Positions 5,136 to 12,450 of a DNA stretch of 22,085 bases are shown here, one piece after another. Position 1 is the stretch's first letter, and every line of letters starts with the position of its first letter. A program made the position numbers and the translations under genes. Under the pieces are notes generated by a model. That model was not told the origin of the DNA, ran no database searches, and saw only the letters and a list, made by a program, of their open reading frames with translations. Source of the DNA: a virus; the IMG/VR virus record IMGVR_UViG_3300008339_000568, positions 1 to 22,085 of that record; one strand, 5' to 3'.

Positions 5136-5221
5136 AACACCTCAATAAACACTTTGGCGCACCAAATAATAAAGCCAACGAGAAGGGCCGCAGCAACAAA
5201 GCTAACGGCCCAATCTTTCAT
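5123..5221 (-). CDS. 32-residue single-TM protein
   Basis: A very short gene between the XhlA-like and the 163-residue genes. The product begins MKDWAVSFVAAALLVGFIIW and ends CAKVFIEVLWTR: one central hydrophobic stretch of about 17 residues with charged ends. It starts with an ATGA overlap with the upstream gene (5218-5221) and ends 13 bases inside the next gene, so it fills what would otherwise be an 82-base gap exactly. The gene junction pattern matches the rest of the cassette, which is the main reason to believe it is real. The Shine-Dalgarno match is weak, consistent with coupled translation. Possible role: holin partner or antiholin; unproven. Confidence 0.65.
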   Translation of the reverse strand: MKDWAVSFVAAALLVGFIIWCAKVFIEVLWTR

Positions 5222-5400
5222 TTGAGTATCCAGACGGCAGAGAAGATCGTGCCACCCATTGACAAGAGCATGATGCCTGCTGTTTTAATCATGATGCCTT
5301 CAATGCGCTTGAGTCTTGCATTGATTTGCTCATAACGAATGGCACAAACTTCCTCATGTGTTGACAGTCGTGCTTCTGTTGCGTCAATCGTGTTCATCAT
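5218..5400 (-). CDS. XhlA-like small membrane protein
   Basis: A 60-residue protein: an N-terminal charged helix (TEARLSTHEEVCAIRYEQINARLKRIEGIMI) followed by one C-terminal TM segment (AGIMLLSMGGTIFSAVWIL). This is the layout of haemolysin XhlA-type phage proteins, membrane-associated partners of holins. The ATG at 5400 overlaps the oxygenase stop (ATGA) and follows AAGGA; the ATG at 5397 is an equally possible start. It begins the run of overlapping membrane-protein genes leading to the holin and lysozyme. XhlA similarity is judged by layout only. Confidence 0.7.
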   Translation of the reverse strand: MMNTIDATEARLSTHEEVCAIRYEQINARLKRIEGIMIKTAGIMLLSMGGTIFSAVWILK

Positions 5401-5942
5401 TTCATCCTTGGGCCATTCAGCCAGATAACAGCGGAATTTCTTGTGCCAGATTGGATTGGCACAACTCTATGCTCTAACATGGAAGGGAAGGCAATCATGT
5501 CGCCTTTCTTCAGGTCAGCAGTATATTCTTGGTACAGCTTAATTTGAAGCTCTCCACCCTCAAATTCCGAGGGGTCAGACAGCAAACAAATGACGCTGAC
5601 TTTGCGCTCTTGAGGCAAGCCACAAAGCGGGAATGTGTCTGTGTGCCAGCCATAGTGTCCAGCAGGGCCGTATGAGCCAAATTGGACGTTCTCATGACCT
5701 GTAATGTCATAGCCCCAACCATTTGCTTGATTTGCTGTCATGCCATGTTCATACATGATGCCGCCAAACCAATGGCCCGTTGGCGCAAAACGCAAAACCG
5801 TATCCCTTTGGCTCTTGTCTTGATGTTCGCCAGAAGCGCCCATAGCAGCTTCCTGCGGCTCTATTGTCATGAACTCCCGAACAGCCGCATCGCATACGTC
5901 TGTCGGGATGTTTCCTATGTACCAAATTGGGAGATGGCTCAT
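5397..5942 (-). CDS. 2OG-Fe(II) oxygenase (prolyl-4-hydroxylase-like)
   Basis: A 181-residue enzyme of the 2-oxoglutarate/Fe(II) dioxygenase superfamily. The iron-binding triad is visible: H100-T-D102 (GWHTDTF) and H158 ([10 protein letters not shown]), with R168 ([11 protein letters not shown]) ten residues later placed to bind 2-oxoglutarate. FEGGEL (127-132) and [10 protein letters not shown] (145-154) are typical prolyl-4-hydroxylase-type strands. All ligands are present, so it should be active. Its ATG overlaps the collagen-like fibre stop (ATGA), and it precedes the lysis cassette. The substrate is unknown: hydroxylation of the fibre encoded just upstream is attractive, but phage enzymes of this superfamily may act on other proteins or on nucleic acids. 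Confidence 0.88.
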   Translation of the reverse strand: MSHLPIWYIGNIPTDVCDAAVREFMTIEPQEAAMGASGEHQDKSQRDTVLRFAPTGHWFGGIMYEHGMTANQANGWGYDITGHENVQFGSYGPAGHYGWHTDTFPLCGLPQERKVSVICLLSDPSEFEGGELQIKLYQEYTADLKKGDMIAFPSMLEHRVVPIQSGTRNSAVIWLNGPRMK

Positions 5943-8900
5943 GTCTTATCTTTCAGTTGCTGTTCAAGCGCAAGGACGCGCTGTGCAAGTTTAATACAGG
6001 CGACCAACGCAGCGTTGCCATAAGCAAGAGACAATGTTCCCTGCTCATCGTTTGTCTTGCATACAACTTCAGGCAGTAATGCAAGCCAATCTTGTGCGGA
6101 TGCTCCGGCCTGACGCTCTCCGCTATCAATTCGGGTGTAAGTACCGTGCTTAATCTTGCTCAACCGTTCAATGAAATCCACTGGCAAATCGCACCAATCT
6201 TTTTTCAGGCGCTCATCAGAGTTTGCGGTGACATTGCCCAAGGCGATGCAGTTGCCATTGCTAACAATGGAGAAAGAAGACCCAGCCGCAGTTGCATTGC
6301 CGTTCGGGTGAATGCCAATTGTGTCGTTGCCGCCAATGCCTGAGCCAGCTTGGAAATAGCTAATCCCAAAAGAGGTAGCATCGCCGAAGTACCAGATTGG
6401 GTTCCGCACGTTACTAAAATAGTTGGCATTGGCAAAACCATTATTCCCGCCAGAAGAAACTCGTCCCGGAGCGGAAAAATTGGACCCACTAAACGAAAAT
6501 GTGCTTCCAAGCGCGTTGGTGCGAACGTTGATGTTTCCGGGCGAGTTTATGTAAAGCGTGCTGTCGCTTGGTCCTCCACCCGTCAAACCCATGTTTGCCG
6601 AATCTGCCGAGTTGCCGTTCAGCGAGATGGCGTTGTAGTTGGTCGCAGTCGAATTGCGGCCGATAAACAGGTTGCTGAATGCGCCAGTAGTCAACGCGCC
6701 GCCACTCAGTGGCAAAGCATAGTTGCTAAAGTTGTCACTTGCAATCAGTGTTTTCCAAGATGTCCAAGAATTTCCATTGGCAACATCGTAGTTACCAAAA
6801 CGAACCTGTAGGCCTGTACCCCCGTAAGTAGGGCTGTATGGGACGTACATCTGCAATGCACCGCCACCGCCGGAGTATGTACTCATGGTCATTACGGAAC
6901 CATAGTTTTGCCAGCCGGGGTCAACAAAAGAACATTGAATGCCTTGGTTATATCCAGTAGGAAGAGTGCTTGGAGACCAAACGTAATTTCCCAAGGCGTT
7001 TAACAGTGTGCTAATTCCAGATGGGCCAGTAGGACCAACGGGTCCAGTGGGTCCAGTGGCTCCAGTCGGTCCGGGCGAGCCAGTAGGTCCATTAGGTCCA
7101 GTTGCTCCTGTAGGACCAGTAAGACCAGTGTTGCCGCGAGGAATGGTGAAGTTAAAAACAGCAGCAGACGATGTGCCGGAGTTAGTAACAGATGCGTTTG
7201 TTCCTGCTGCTCCTGTGGTTGTAGTGCCAACAGCAACAGTCGCAGCAGTGCCTGTTGCTCCAGTCGGTCCAGTTGGTCCTGTCGGTCCTGTTGGGCCGGG
7301 AGCGCCAGTCAAGCCAGTTGGGCCAGTTGGTCCGGGTGCGCCAGTCGAGCCAGTAGGGCCAGTTGCACCTGTTGGGCCAATCGGGATGCCAAAATTAAAT
7401 GTTGCAGCAGATGATGTGCCGCTGTTTGTCACAGTCGCAGGGCTACCTGCTGTCAAGTTTGTTGTTGTACCAACAGCAATTGTTGCGGCAGTACCTGTTG
7501 CTCCAGTCGGTCCAGTTGGTCCAGTTGGACCTGTGTTGCCTTGAATACCTTGTGGGCCAGTTGGACCAGTCGGACCTGTGGGGCCAGTAGCGCCTTGCGG
7601 AATCGTAAAATTAAAGACAGCAGCAGACGATGTGCCGGAGTTCGTTACGGTCGCGCTTGTGCCTGCTGCACCAGTTGTAGTTGGGCCAACAGCAACAGTT
7701 GCGGCAGTGCCTGTCGCTCCTGTCGGACCAGTCGGGCCAGTCGGACCTGTCGGACCTGTAGCGCCTGTCGGTCCAGTGGGGCCAACCAATGCAAGCTGTT
7801 GAACAGTTGCTTTGCGTGTAGCGCCAGCAGATACATCGTAGAAAGCAATCAGGTCAGATGACTGCGTTGCTGGCTCAGAGGTCAGGCCGTTGATGTTCAG
7901 GTTATTGGATGTTGCTGCTGTAGTGGCTGTGGCCGCATTACCAGAGATGCCAATTGCCCATGTGCCAGTTGCATTGGCTCCAGATACAGAAGGAGCGCCA
8001 ACATCTGCAAAGCCAAGCACAACGCTGCCTATGTAGCCGTTAACAGATGTCACGGCATCAGTGTTGTCCACCTTTTGCCAAACAGTGCCACTGAACACAA
8101 TCCAGTCGCCAGTCACCCAACCAGACACACCATCAATGGTTGTGTTGCCGGATACGCTGACAACATAGTAGTGTCCCTTTACGCCAACACCAGATGTGAT
8201 TGTTGGCGTGTTGGTTGCTGCGTTCCATGTGCCTTCAAAAGTCAAAGCGCCTTGCAGTGACGCAGGGATTTGAGAAAGCGGAACAGTACCGCTGTTGTCC
8301 AACGTGGCAACGCCATTTGCTACTCCAGCATCAAGCACAGCCGCAGTGCCAAGGCCAAGATTGGTACGAGCAGAAGATGCTGTAGATGCGCCTGTACCAC
8401 CGTTAGCAACAGGCAAGATGCCAGTCACACCAGTGGACAAAGGCAAGCCAGTTGCGCTGCTCAACACTGGAGCGTTAGATTTTTCCCACAAGTTGGTTGA
8501 ACTGTTAAAAACAAGCGTCTGACCGTTTGTTGGGCTTTGTGCTGATACGTTGTGAAGCTCGTCAAGCTCATATCCATTTTGAACACGAACATAAATCTGA
8601 CCATTGCCAGCATTTGCACGTTCGACAACACCCATGTAAACCAGATGGTTGGGAGCGTATTGTTTGACGTTTGTAAGCGATCCGGGGGTCGAACCCAAAT
8701 ACAAAGAATCGCCTGCCGAAAAGCTAGAGAGGTTCAAGCCTTCAATAACGCCTTGGCACATGATGAAGCCAGTGCCGTTGGCGGTGATGGCTTGATTGGC
8801 AAGGCCAAACACCTTGGCTGATGTTGCGTCAGATGTGTTACTTGCCAACTTAACAGTAGCCCTGTCGCCTTGCGCCCCAAACAAATAAACTGCTTGACCT

Positions 8901-10462
8901 TTTTGAATGGTCACAGAATCTGCGTTGGTGACACGAGCCAAAATTGATTGACCAATGCGAACAACGCCGTCAGCTAAAGCGTTGAATGCGATAGTTCCTT
9001 GGGCAGCATCCCAAACCATCTTACCGACACCGGGAGCCTCAGTAACAGTCGTGTCAATCTGAACGTAATGACCAGTGAAGCTGTTGCCTGCGATGTTGTT
9101 GTTGTCGTCAATGATGACGCCAGAGTTTTGGATGGTGTAGCCAGTCGTGCCATCAAAACGAGGCACAGCATTGTCGGTTGCCGTTGGCGACTTGGCGACA
9201 AAGTTGGTTGAGGGGACAAAAGCAGTCTGCCATGCAGTGCCGTTGTATGTCCTCATCACATTGTTGACTGTGTTCCAGTACAGAGCGCCAGTCAACAGTG
9301 GGTTGCCATCGTTGTCTGTGGCAGGGTCAGCATTCTTTGCGCCAAGGTAACGGTCGTCAAAATTGTCATACAAAGCAGCAGCATTTGCCTCAGACAAGGC
9401 GGCAGCAATCTGCGATGCAAGAGCAGCAGCCTCGCTATCGGCAGCAGCATTTTCGGACGCAAGGGCGGCAGCAGCAGAAGCAGAAGCATTATTCTCAGAT
9501 GCCAGTGCAGCAGCTTCAGAGTCAGCAGCAGCTTGCTCGGAGGCCAAGGCAGCGGCAGCAGATGTCGCAGCCTCTCCAGCAGAATTTGCGGCATTGACAG
9601 CTTCAGCAGCAGACAAATCAGCACTGCCATCAGCGGCTGTTGCAGATGAGGCGGCGTTGGTTTCTGAGGTGGCAGCATTTGCTGCTGATGTGGCAGCAGC
9701 AGAAGCGGAAGTGGCAGCATTAGATGCAGAAGTTGCAGCGTTGCCTTCACTTGTATCGGCAGCAGCAGCAGAAGCGGCGGCAGCTTGTTCAGAGGCAAGG
9801 GCGGCAGCAGCAGAAGCAGCCGCATCATTTTCAGATGCCAGCGCAGCAGCCTCAGAATCAGCGGCAGCTTGTTCAGATGCAAGGGCAGCAGCGGCAGAGG
9901 TTGCTGATTGTCCCGCAGAAGTTGCCGCATTGTTGGCATCAGTCTGTGCGTCAATAGAACTTTGCAAAGCAGCAGCAGCACTATCAGCGGCGTTTTGCTC
10001 ACTCAGTAATGCCTCAGATGCGGAAGCAGCTGAATCGTTTGCAGACTCCAGCGAGTCAGAAGCAGATTGAGCAGCGTTAGCAGCGCTAGCAGCGGCGGCA
10101 GCAGCTTCAGCAGGGGCAGCAATAATTGCCGCCATATTTGCTTCTACATCGTTGATGGCTGCAAGGTTGTCGTACACATCATTGATAACAGCAAGATCGT
10201 TTGCAACAGCAACGATGCTTACCATGTTGTCTTCAATGTCGATCAGGATTTGGCTGCTGACGCCAATCGGGCCGAGTTGCTCTTCTGTGCCGTTTGTATA
10301 AACGATGTCCAGATAAGCAAAGTCATCAATATCAACTACCGTAATGCTTTCAATGCCATTACCAGCAACGCCACGATCAATGTTAATGACTTGATTTGGT
10401 GTGGGTACGACTTGGACGTTGATATTGTTGCCGTCAACTACGGTCACATTCAAAGTAGCCAT
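5939..10462 (-). CDS. Collagen-like tail fibre with S74 intramolecular chaperone
   Basis: A 1507-residue fibre protein. Order: N-terminal beta domain (1-100); Ala/Ser-rich coiled region with 14-residue repeats (about 111-365); beta-rich region (about 370-660), including a domain near 500-660; [20 protein letters not shown] and further beta domains to about 890; collagen-like Gly-X-Y segments, mostly GPT, broken by three 40-residue modules (about 892-1150); a receptor-domain-like region (1150-1414); and a C-terminal peptidase S74 chaperone. The S74 start NSDERLKKD gives catalytic S1415 and K1420, the spacing of the endosialidase S-K dyad; autocleavage before S1415 would release the last 93 residues after trimer folding. 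AAGGGGA precedes the ATG. Role: host recognition. Confidence 0.93.
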   Translation of the reverse strand: MATLNVTVVDGNNINVQVVPTPNQVINIDRGVAGNGIESITVVDIDDFAYLDIVYTNGTEEQLGPIGVSSQILIDIEDNMVSIVAVANDLAVINDVYDNLAAINDVEANMAAIIAAPAEAAAAAASAANAAQSASDSLESANDSAASASEALLSEQNAADSAAAALQSSIDAQTDANNAATSAGQSATSAAAALASEQAAADSEAAALASENDAAASAAAALASEQAAAASAAAADTSEGNAATSASNAATSASAAATSAANAATSETNAASSATAADGSADLSAAEAVNAANSAGEAATSAAAALASEQAAADSEAAALASENNASASAAAALASENAAADSEAAALASQIAAALSEANAAALYDNFDDRYLGAKNADPATDNDGNPLLTGALYWNTVNNVMRTYNGTAWQTAFVPSTNFVAKSPTATDNAVPRFDGTTGYTIQNSGVIIDDNNNIAGNSFTGHYVQIDTTVTEAPGVGKMVWDAAQGTIAFNALADGVVRIGQSILARVTNADSVTIQKGQAVYLFGAQGDRATVKLASNTSDATSAKVFGLANQAITANGTGFIMCQGVIEGLNLSSFSAGDSLYLGSTPGSLTNVKQYAPNHLVYMGVVERANAGNGQIYVRVQNGYELDELHNVSAQSPTNGQTLVFNSSTNLWEKSNAPVLSSATGLPLSTGVTGILPVANGGTGASTASSARTNLGLGTAAVLDAGVANGVATLDNSGTVPLSQIPASLQGALTFEGTWNAATNTPTITSGVGVKGHYYVVSVSGNTTIDGVSGWVTGDWIVFSGTVWQKVDNTDAVTSVNGYIGSVVLGFADVGAPSVSGANATGTWAIGISGNAATATTAATSNNLNINGLTSEPATQSSDLIAFYDVSAGATRKATVQQLALVGPTGPTGATGPTGPTGPTGPTGATGTAATVAVGPTTTGAAGTSATVTNSGTSSAAVFNFTIPQGATGPTGPTGPTGPQGIQGNTGPTGPTGPTGATGTAATIAVGTTTNLTAGSPATVTNSGTSSAATFNFGIPIGPTGATGPTGSTGAPGPTGPTGLTGAPGPTGPTGPTGPTGATGTAATVAVGTTTTGAAGTNASVTNSGTSSAAVFNFTIPRGNTGLTGPTGATGPNGPTGSPGPTGATGPTGPVGPTGPSGISTLLNALGNYVWSPSTLPTGYNQGIQCSFVDPGWQNYGSVMTMSTYSGGGGALQMYVPYSPTYGGTGLQVRFGNYDVANGNSWTSWKTLIASDNFSNYALPLSGGALTTGAFSNLFIGRNSTATNYNAISLNGNSADSANMGLTGGGPSDSTLYINSPGNINVRTNALGSTFSFSGSNFSAPGRVSSGGNNGFANANYFSNVRNPIWYFGDATSFGISYFQAGSGIGGNDTIGIHPNGNATAAGSSFSIVSNGNCIALGNVTANSDERLKKDWCDLPVDFIERLSKIKHGTYTRIDSGERQAGASAQDWLALLPEVVCKTNDEQGTLSLAYGNAALVACIKLAQRVLALEQQLKDKT
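7015..7790 (-). repeat. Collagen-like Gly-Pro-Thr repeat region with three 120-bp modules
   Basis: Within the fibre gene. Four runs of Gly-X-Y ([10 protein letters not shown] type) alternate with three copies of a 40-residue beta module of the form [17 protein letters not shown]...FNFTIP. The copies are each exactly 120 bases: 7133-7252, 7376-7495 and 7592-7711. Proline is mostly in X, Thr in Y; Pro in Y occurs only in a few triplets (GAP, GSP). The region should form trimeric rods hinged by small beta knobs. High DNA similarity between copies makes length variation by recombination likely. Confidence 0.9.
9371..10132 (-). repeat. Ala/Ser-rich 14-residue coiled repeats
   Basis: Codes for fibre residues of about 111-365. 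Units such as [14 protein letters not shown] and [14 protein letters not shown] recur every 14 residues (two heptads), the period of the phage tail fibre repeat family. The small residues suggest a tightly packed trimeric coiled shaft. On the opposite strand the same GCAGCA-type repeats create long, spurious open frames. Confidence 0.85.
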
Positions 10463-10471
10463 GATTTCCCC

Positions 10472-10969
10472 TTAAACAGAAGCAGAGGTGTTGACAACAC
10501 CATCAGAGCGAACAAGGAACAACAGAAAGATGATTGCATCATCTTGTGGTGTTCCACCTCCAGCAGGGAAACTAATTTTGACTCGTCCAGAAAAGCCAAC
10601 AGGGACATTGGCAGAGATGTCCAACTCGGGATCACCTGCAATGATGTCCCAAGAGGATTGGTCAATCACAAGCGTAAATGAGCCAGCCGCATTATTGCGG
10701 TTTGTGATTGTCAATGGTACAGGAGTCGGAGCAGGGCTGTAGTCAGTGATGTCGAACGTCAAGCCGCTACGACTGTCCTGAATGTTGCTCAACAAGCGGC
10801 GAACAATCTGTGCGTTGATTGTTGCGCCAGTTAGGTTAACAGGGGTATTGCCAGCGCCTGTGAACACAAGGTTCCAGTAGGTCTGTTGTTGATAGACCAG
10901 TTCGCCAGCGATGATGGGGTTATCAAACCCCGACACTTGTGTAAGTGCGTTTTTATTGAAGACAGCCAT
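10472..10969 (-). CDS. Phage structural protein, BppU-N-like beta domain
   Basis: A 165-residue beta-rich protein. The middle (WNLVFTGAGNTPVNLTGATINAQIVRR, then GSFTLVIDQSSWDIIAG) and the end (VGFSGRVKISFPAGGG..AIIFLLFLVRSDG) look like the immunoglobulin-like domain found at the N-terminus of siphovirus baseplate upper proteins, where it anchors receptor-binding proteins. The match is by layout only. The ATG at 10969 (GGGGA upstream) is preferred over the in-frame TTG at 10981. The gene ends 9 bases before the fibre start, which supports a connector or adaptor role. A 91-base GC-rich leader precedes it. Confidence 0.65.
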   Translation of the reverse strand: MAVFNKNALTQVSGFDNPIIAGELVYQQQTYWNLVFTGAGNTPVNLTGATINAQIVRRLLSNIQDSRSGLTFDITDYSPAPTPVPLTITNRNNAAGSFTLVIDQSSWDIIAGDPELDISANVPVGFSGRVKISFPAGGGTPQDDAIIFLLFLVRSDGVVNTSASV

Positions 10970-11060
10970 TTGGTTCCCCAAAGCTCGGGTGGTGACGCTC
11001 CCCGCTATCTCGCAGGGCTACGGATTCTGTCTTGTCTTAACTCAATTATGACGCAAAATG
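10970..11060 (-). promoter_or_regulatory. Structured leader of the baseplate-like gene
   Basis: Leftward gap between the cupin gene and the gene starting at 10969, the longest non-coding gap in the late block. On the minus strand CCCTGC (11017-11012) pairs with GCGGGG (11005-11000), one G-U pair, loop GAGATA. Downstream, CCC (10989-10987) can pair with GGG (10978-10976), covering the GGGGA ribosome site. GCGTCA occurs twice in the same orientation. It may be a translational control element or an internal promoter region; no clear promoter was seen. Confidence 0.35.
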
Positions 11061-11414
11061 TCACTTGCAAACTGATGCAGCCATCGACATTGGCGAAACC
11101 CCGGCAGGGATCATGGACGGGTCGAGGATTTCGTTGTTGTCCTTGTCCCGCAGGGCATGGATGCAATATGCCACAGTCTCATCAGTTAAGGCTTCAAGCT
11201 CATGCACCTTATTCTTGTGGATGTAGATCATGTGTGGCGCGGTGAACTCGGTGGCAACACCTTCAACCGTGACCTTCAGCTTGCCCTTGGCAAGCAGCGT
11301 GAGATGGTCGAACTGGTGCGTGTGGCCGATCTCGGTATCGCCAGCTTTCTCAAACCGCATCATGCGTGAGTAGAGATTCGCGACACAGCCAATTTTTACG
11401 GTTGGTTGGCTCAT
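11061..11414 (-). CDS. Cupin-domain protein
   Basis: A 117-residue single-domain cupin. Motif 1 fits G-x5-H-x-H-x3-(E)-x6-G exactly: G25, H31, H33, H37 (His in place of the usual Glu) and G44. Motif 2 supplies P60 and H71 (APHMIYIHKNKVHELEAL). A four-His metal site is therefore likely. Substrate unknown; related small cupins include sugar epimerases, dioxygenases and metal-binding proteins of no known activity. The start overlaps the upstream gene by 4 bases (ATGA). GC is high: my count over 11101-11340 gives about 55%, against about 37% in 11701-11760, which hints at separate acquisition. A metabolic-type protein amid fibre genes suggests a role in modifying phage or host surface; inference. 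Confidence 0.8.
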   Translation of the reverse strand: MSQPTVKIGCVANLYSRMMRFEKAGDTEIGHTHQFDHLTLLAKGKLKVTVEGVATEFTAPHMIYIHKNKVHELEALTDETVAYCIHALRDKDNNEILDPSMIPAGVSPMSMAASVCK

Positions 11415-11683
11415 AGCACAGCGCTAGGGATTTCGCCGGATGCTGGGGTTGCTGTTACAACCGTTTCAGGTTCTGGAGGCGGAACATATTCTGCAATCTC
11501 CCCATAAACACCAGCAACAAGGTCAGCAAAAATAGCGCGACCGTGCGCTTCACAGTCATTTTGACTTGCAGTAAACGGCAGGATTTCATTACCGAATTGG
11601 GAGGTGGTGATTTCGCAATCAATCATTGTGTGTTCTTCGTTAACCCATTTCGGGTTGCGAACAGATGTGATGGTAACAATCAT
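11411..11683 (-). CDS. Conserved hypothetical tail-region protein
   Basis: A 90-residue protein, MIVTITSVRNPKWVNEEHTMI..., with a short beta domain (ITTSQFGNEILPFTAS), a helix (AHGRAIFADLVAGVYGEIAEY) and a Pro/Glu/Thr-rich tail (VPPPEPETVV). This architecture resembles small proteins found next to tail fibres in many phages, possibly fibre-assembly or virion accessory proteins; function unknown. GAGG lies 7 bases before the ATG at 11683. The stop overlaps the cupin start by 4 bases (ATGA), coupling the two. Confidence 0.75.
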   Translation of the reverse strand: MIVTITSVRNPKWVNEEHTMIDCEITTSQFGNEILPFTASQNDCEAHGRAIFADLVAGVYGEIAEYVPPPEPETVVTATPASGEIPSAVL

Positions 11684-11695
11684 TTTTTTTCCTCG

Positions 11696-12067
11696 TCAAG
11701 AAATGCGAACATAAAGGGCGTTGGCGTAATATCTAAGTCCATATTGAGAGTCAAAAAGAAATACTACACCCCCAGACATTTTTCGCCAAGTGCCAGATAC
11801 CGCCGATCCACCGCCGACATAACTACCTCCAACTGAAGTATTTGGAAAAGGGTTGCTAGTAAGGGTTATGGATTGATTGATCTGCGCGTTAACTCTTAAA
11901 CTGGAGCCAGCAATCGTGCCTCCTGATGCCAAATTGTTATCTGCCGCCATCATAAGAACAGCGTATGAGCCGACACCGCCAAAATCGGTTGAAGCAGCAC
12001 TGGCGGCAGTAGATTGTGTTGTGCCATTGTTAAAAAGAATATCGGTGTTCCGAACGGTTACTGGCAT
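11696..12067 (-). CDS. Small fibre-like beta protein
   Basis: A 123-residue protein rich in G, S, T, N: VRNTDILFNNGTTQSTAASA, then GSYAVLMMAADNNLASGGTIAGSSLRV and GTWRKMSGGVVFLFDSQYGLRYYANALYVRIS. The DILFNNGTTQSTA opening is common in phage fibre and appendage proteins. It is likely a short fibre tip or decoration protein attached to the tail. AAGGAG lies just before the ATG. AT-rich compared with the cupin gene nearby. No catalytic motif is visible. Confidence 0.7.
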   Translation of the reverse strand: MPVTVRNTDILFNNGTTQSTAASAASTDFGGVGSYAVLMMAADNNLASGGTIAGSSLRVNAQINQSITLTSNPFPNTSVGGSYVGGGSAVSGTWRKMSGGVVFLFDSQYGLRYYANALYVRIS

Positions 12068-12078
12068 TTTGTTTCTCC

Positions 12079-12441
12079 TTAAACAGCGCCGCCAGCCTGA
12101 ACATCAGACGCAGCAGTAATTGCACCAAAATTGGATACGCGCATAACGACAACGCCGTTATACAAGAATGCCAAATTTGTTCCTTGTTGCTCAATAGTCC
12201 AATTTGCCGTATTGAGTTCGGCGGCAGTAGATGCTGACGCAGCATTGATGTTCCAGTTGCCAGAAGCATCACTGCCATCTCTTGCTGGAACATTCAAATT
12301 GGCTCGTGCAGCAGAGGCTGTGGTTGCAGCAGTGCCTCCGTTGACAATAGGAAGTGCGTTGACCAATCCGTCAGTCGCGTCCAAACGACCAGACGAATCT
12401 AGGTTGTTTGCAAGCTGCGATAAGTTGTACGCTTGAGTCAT
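12079..12441 (-). CDS. Short tail-fibre protein with NGGT repeat motif
   Basis: A 120-residue protein. The motif IVNGGTAATTASAARANLNVP is the common phage fibre element (NGGTG-x-T-x3-AR-x-NLGL), also present in the long fibre ([20 protein letters not shown]). It is followed by a beta domain (GNWNINAASAST, NLAFLYNGVVVMRVSNFGAITAASDVQAGGAV), a pattern common in fibre tips. It begins 9 bases after the gpJ-like gene, with AAGGA before the ATG. Probably a small fibre or adaptor protein at the tail tip; it may share ancestry with part of the long fibre. Confidence 0.8.
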   Translation of the reverse strand: MTQAYNLSQLANNLDSSGRLDATDGLVNALPIVNGGTAATTASAARANLNVPARDGSDASGNWNINAASASTAAELNTANWTIEQQGTNLAFLYNGVVVMRVSNFGAITAASDVQAGGAV

Positions 12442-12450
12442 TTCATATCC

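Noticed and set aside
7008-7544. Rightward open frame of Gly-Pro-Val repeats
   Set aside because: Reverse complement of the collagen-like Gly-Pro-Thr codons; the leftward frame has the complete fibre with an S74 domain.
7015-7790. Short spaced DNA repeats that could suggest a CRISPR-like array
   Set aside because: The repeats are codon-level collagen triplets with 120-base modules inside one open frame; there are no uniform spacers.
9363-10070. Long rightward open frame rich in Ala/Ser (235 codons)
   Set aside because: It is the mirror of the GCA-type repeats coding the Ala-rich coil of the leftward fibre; no independent gene signals, and neighbouring genes on both sides are leftward.
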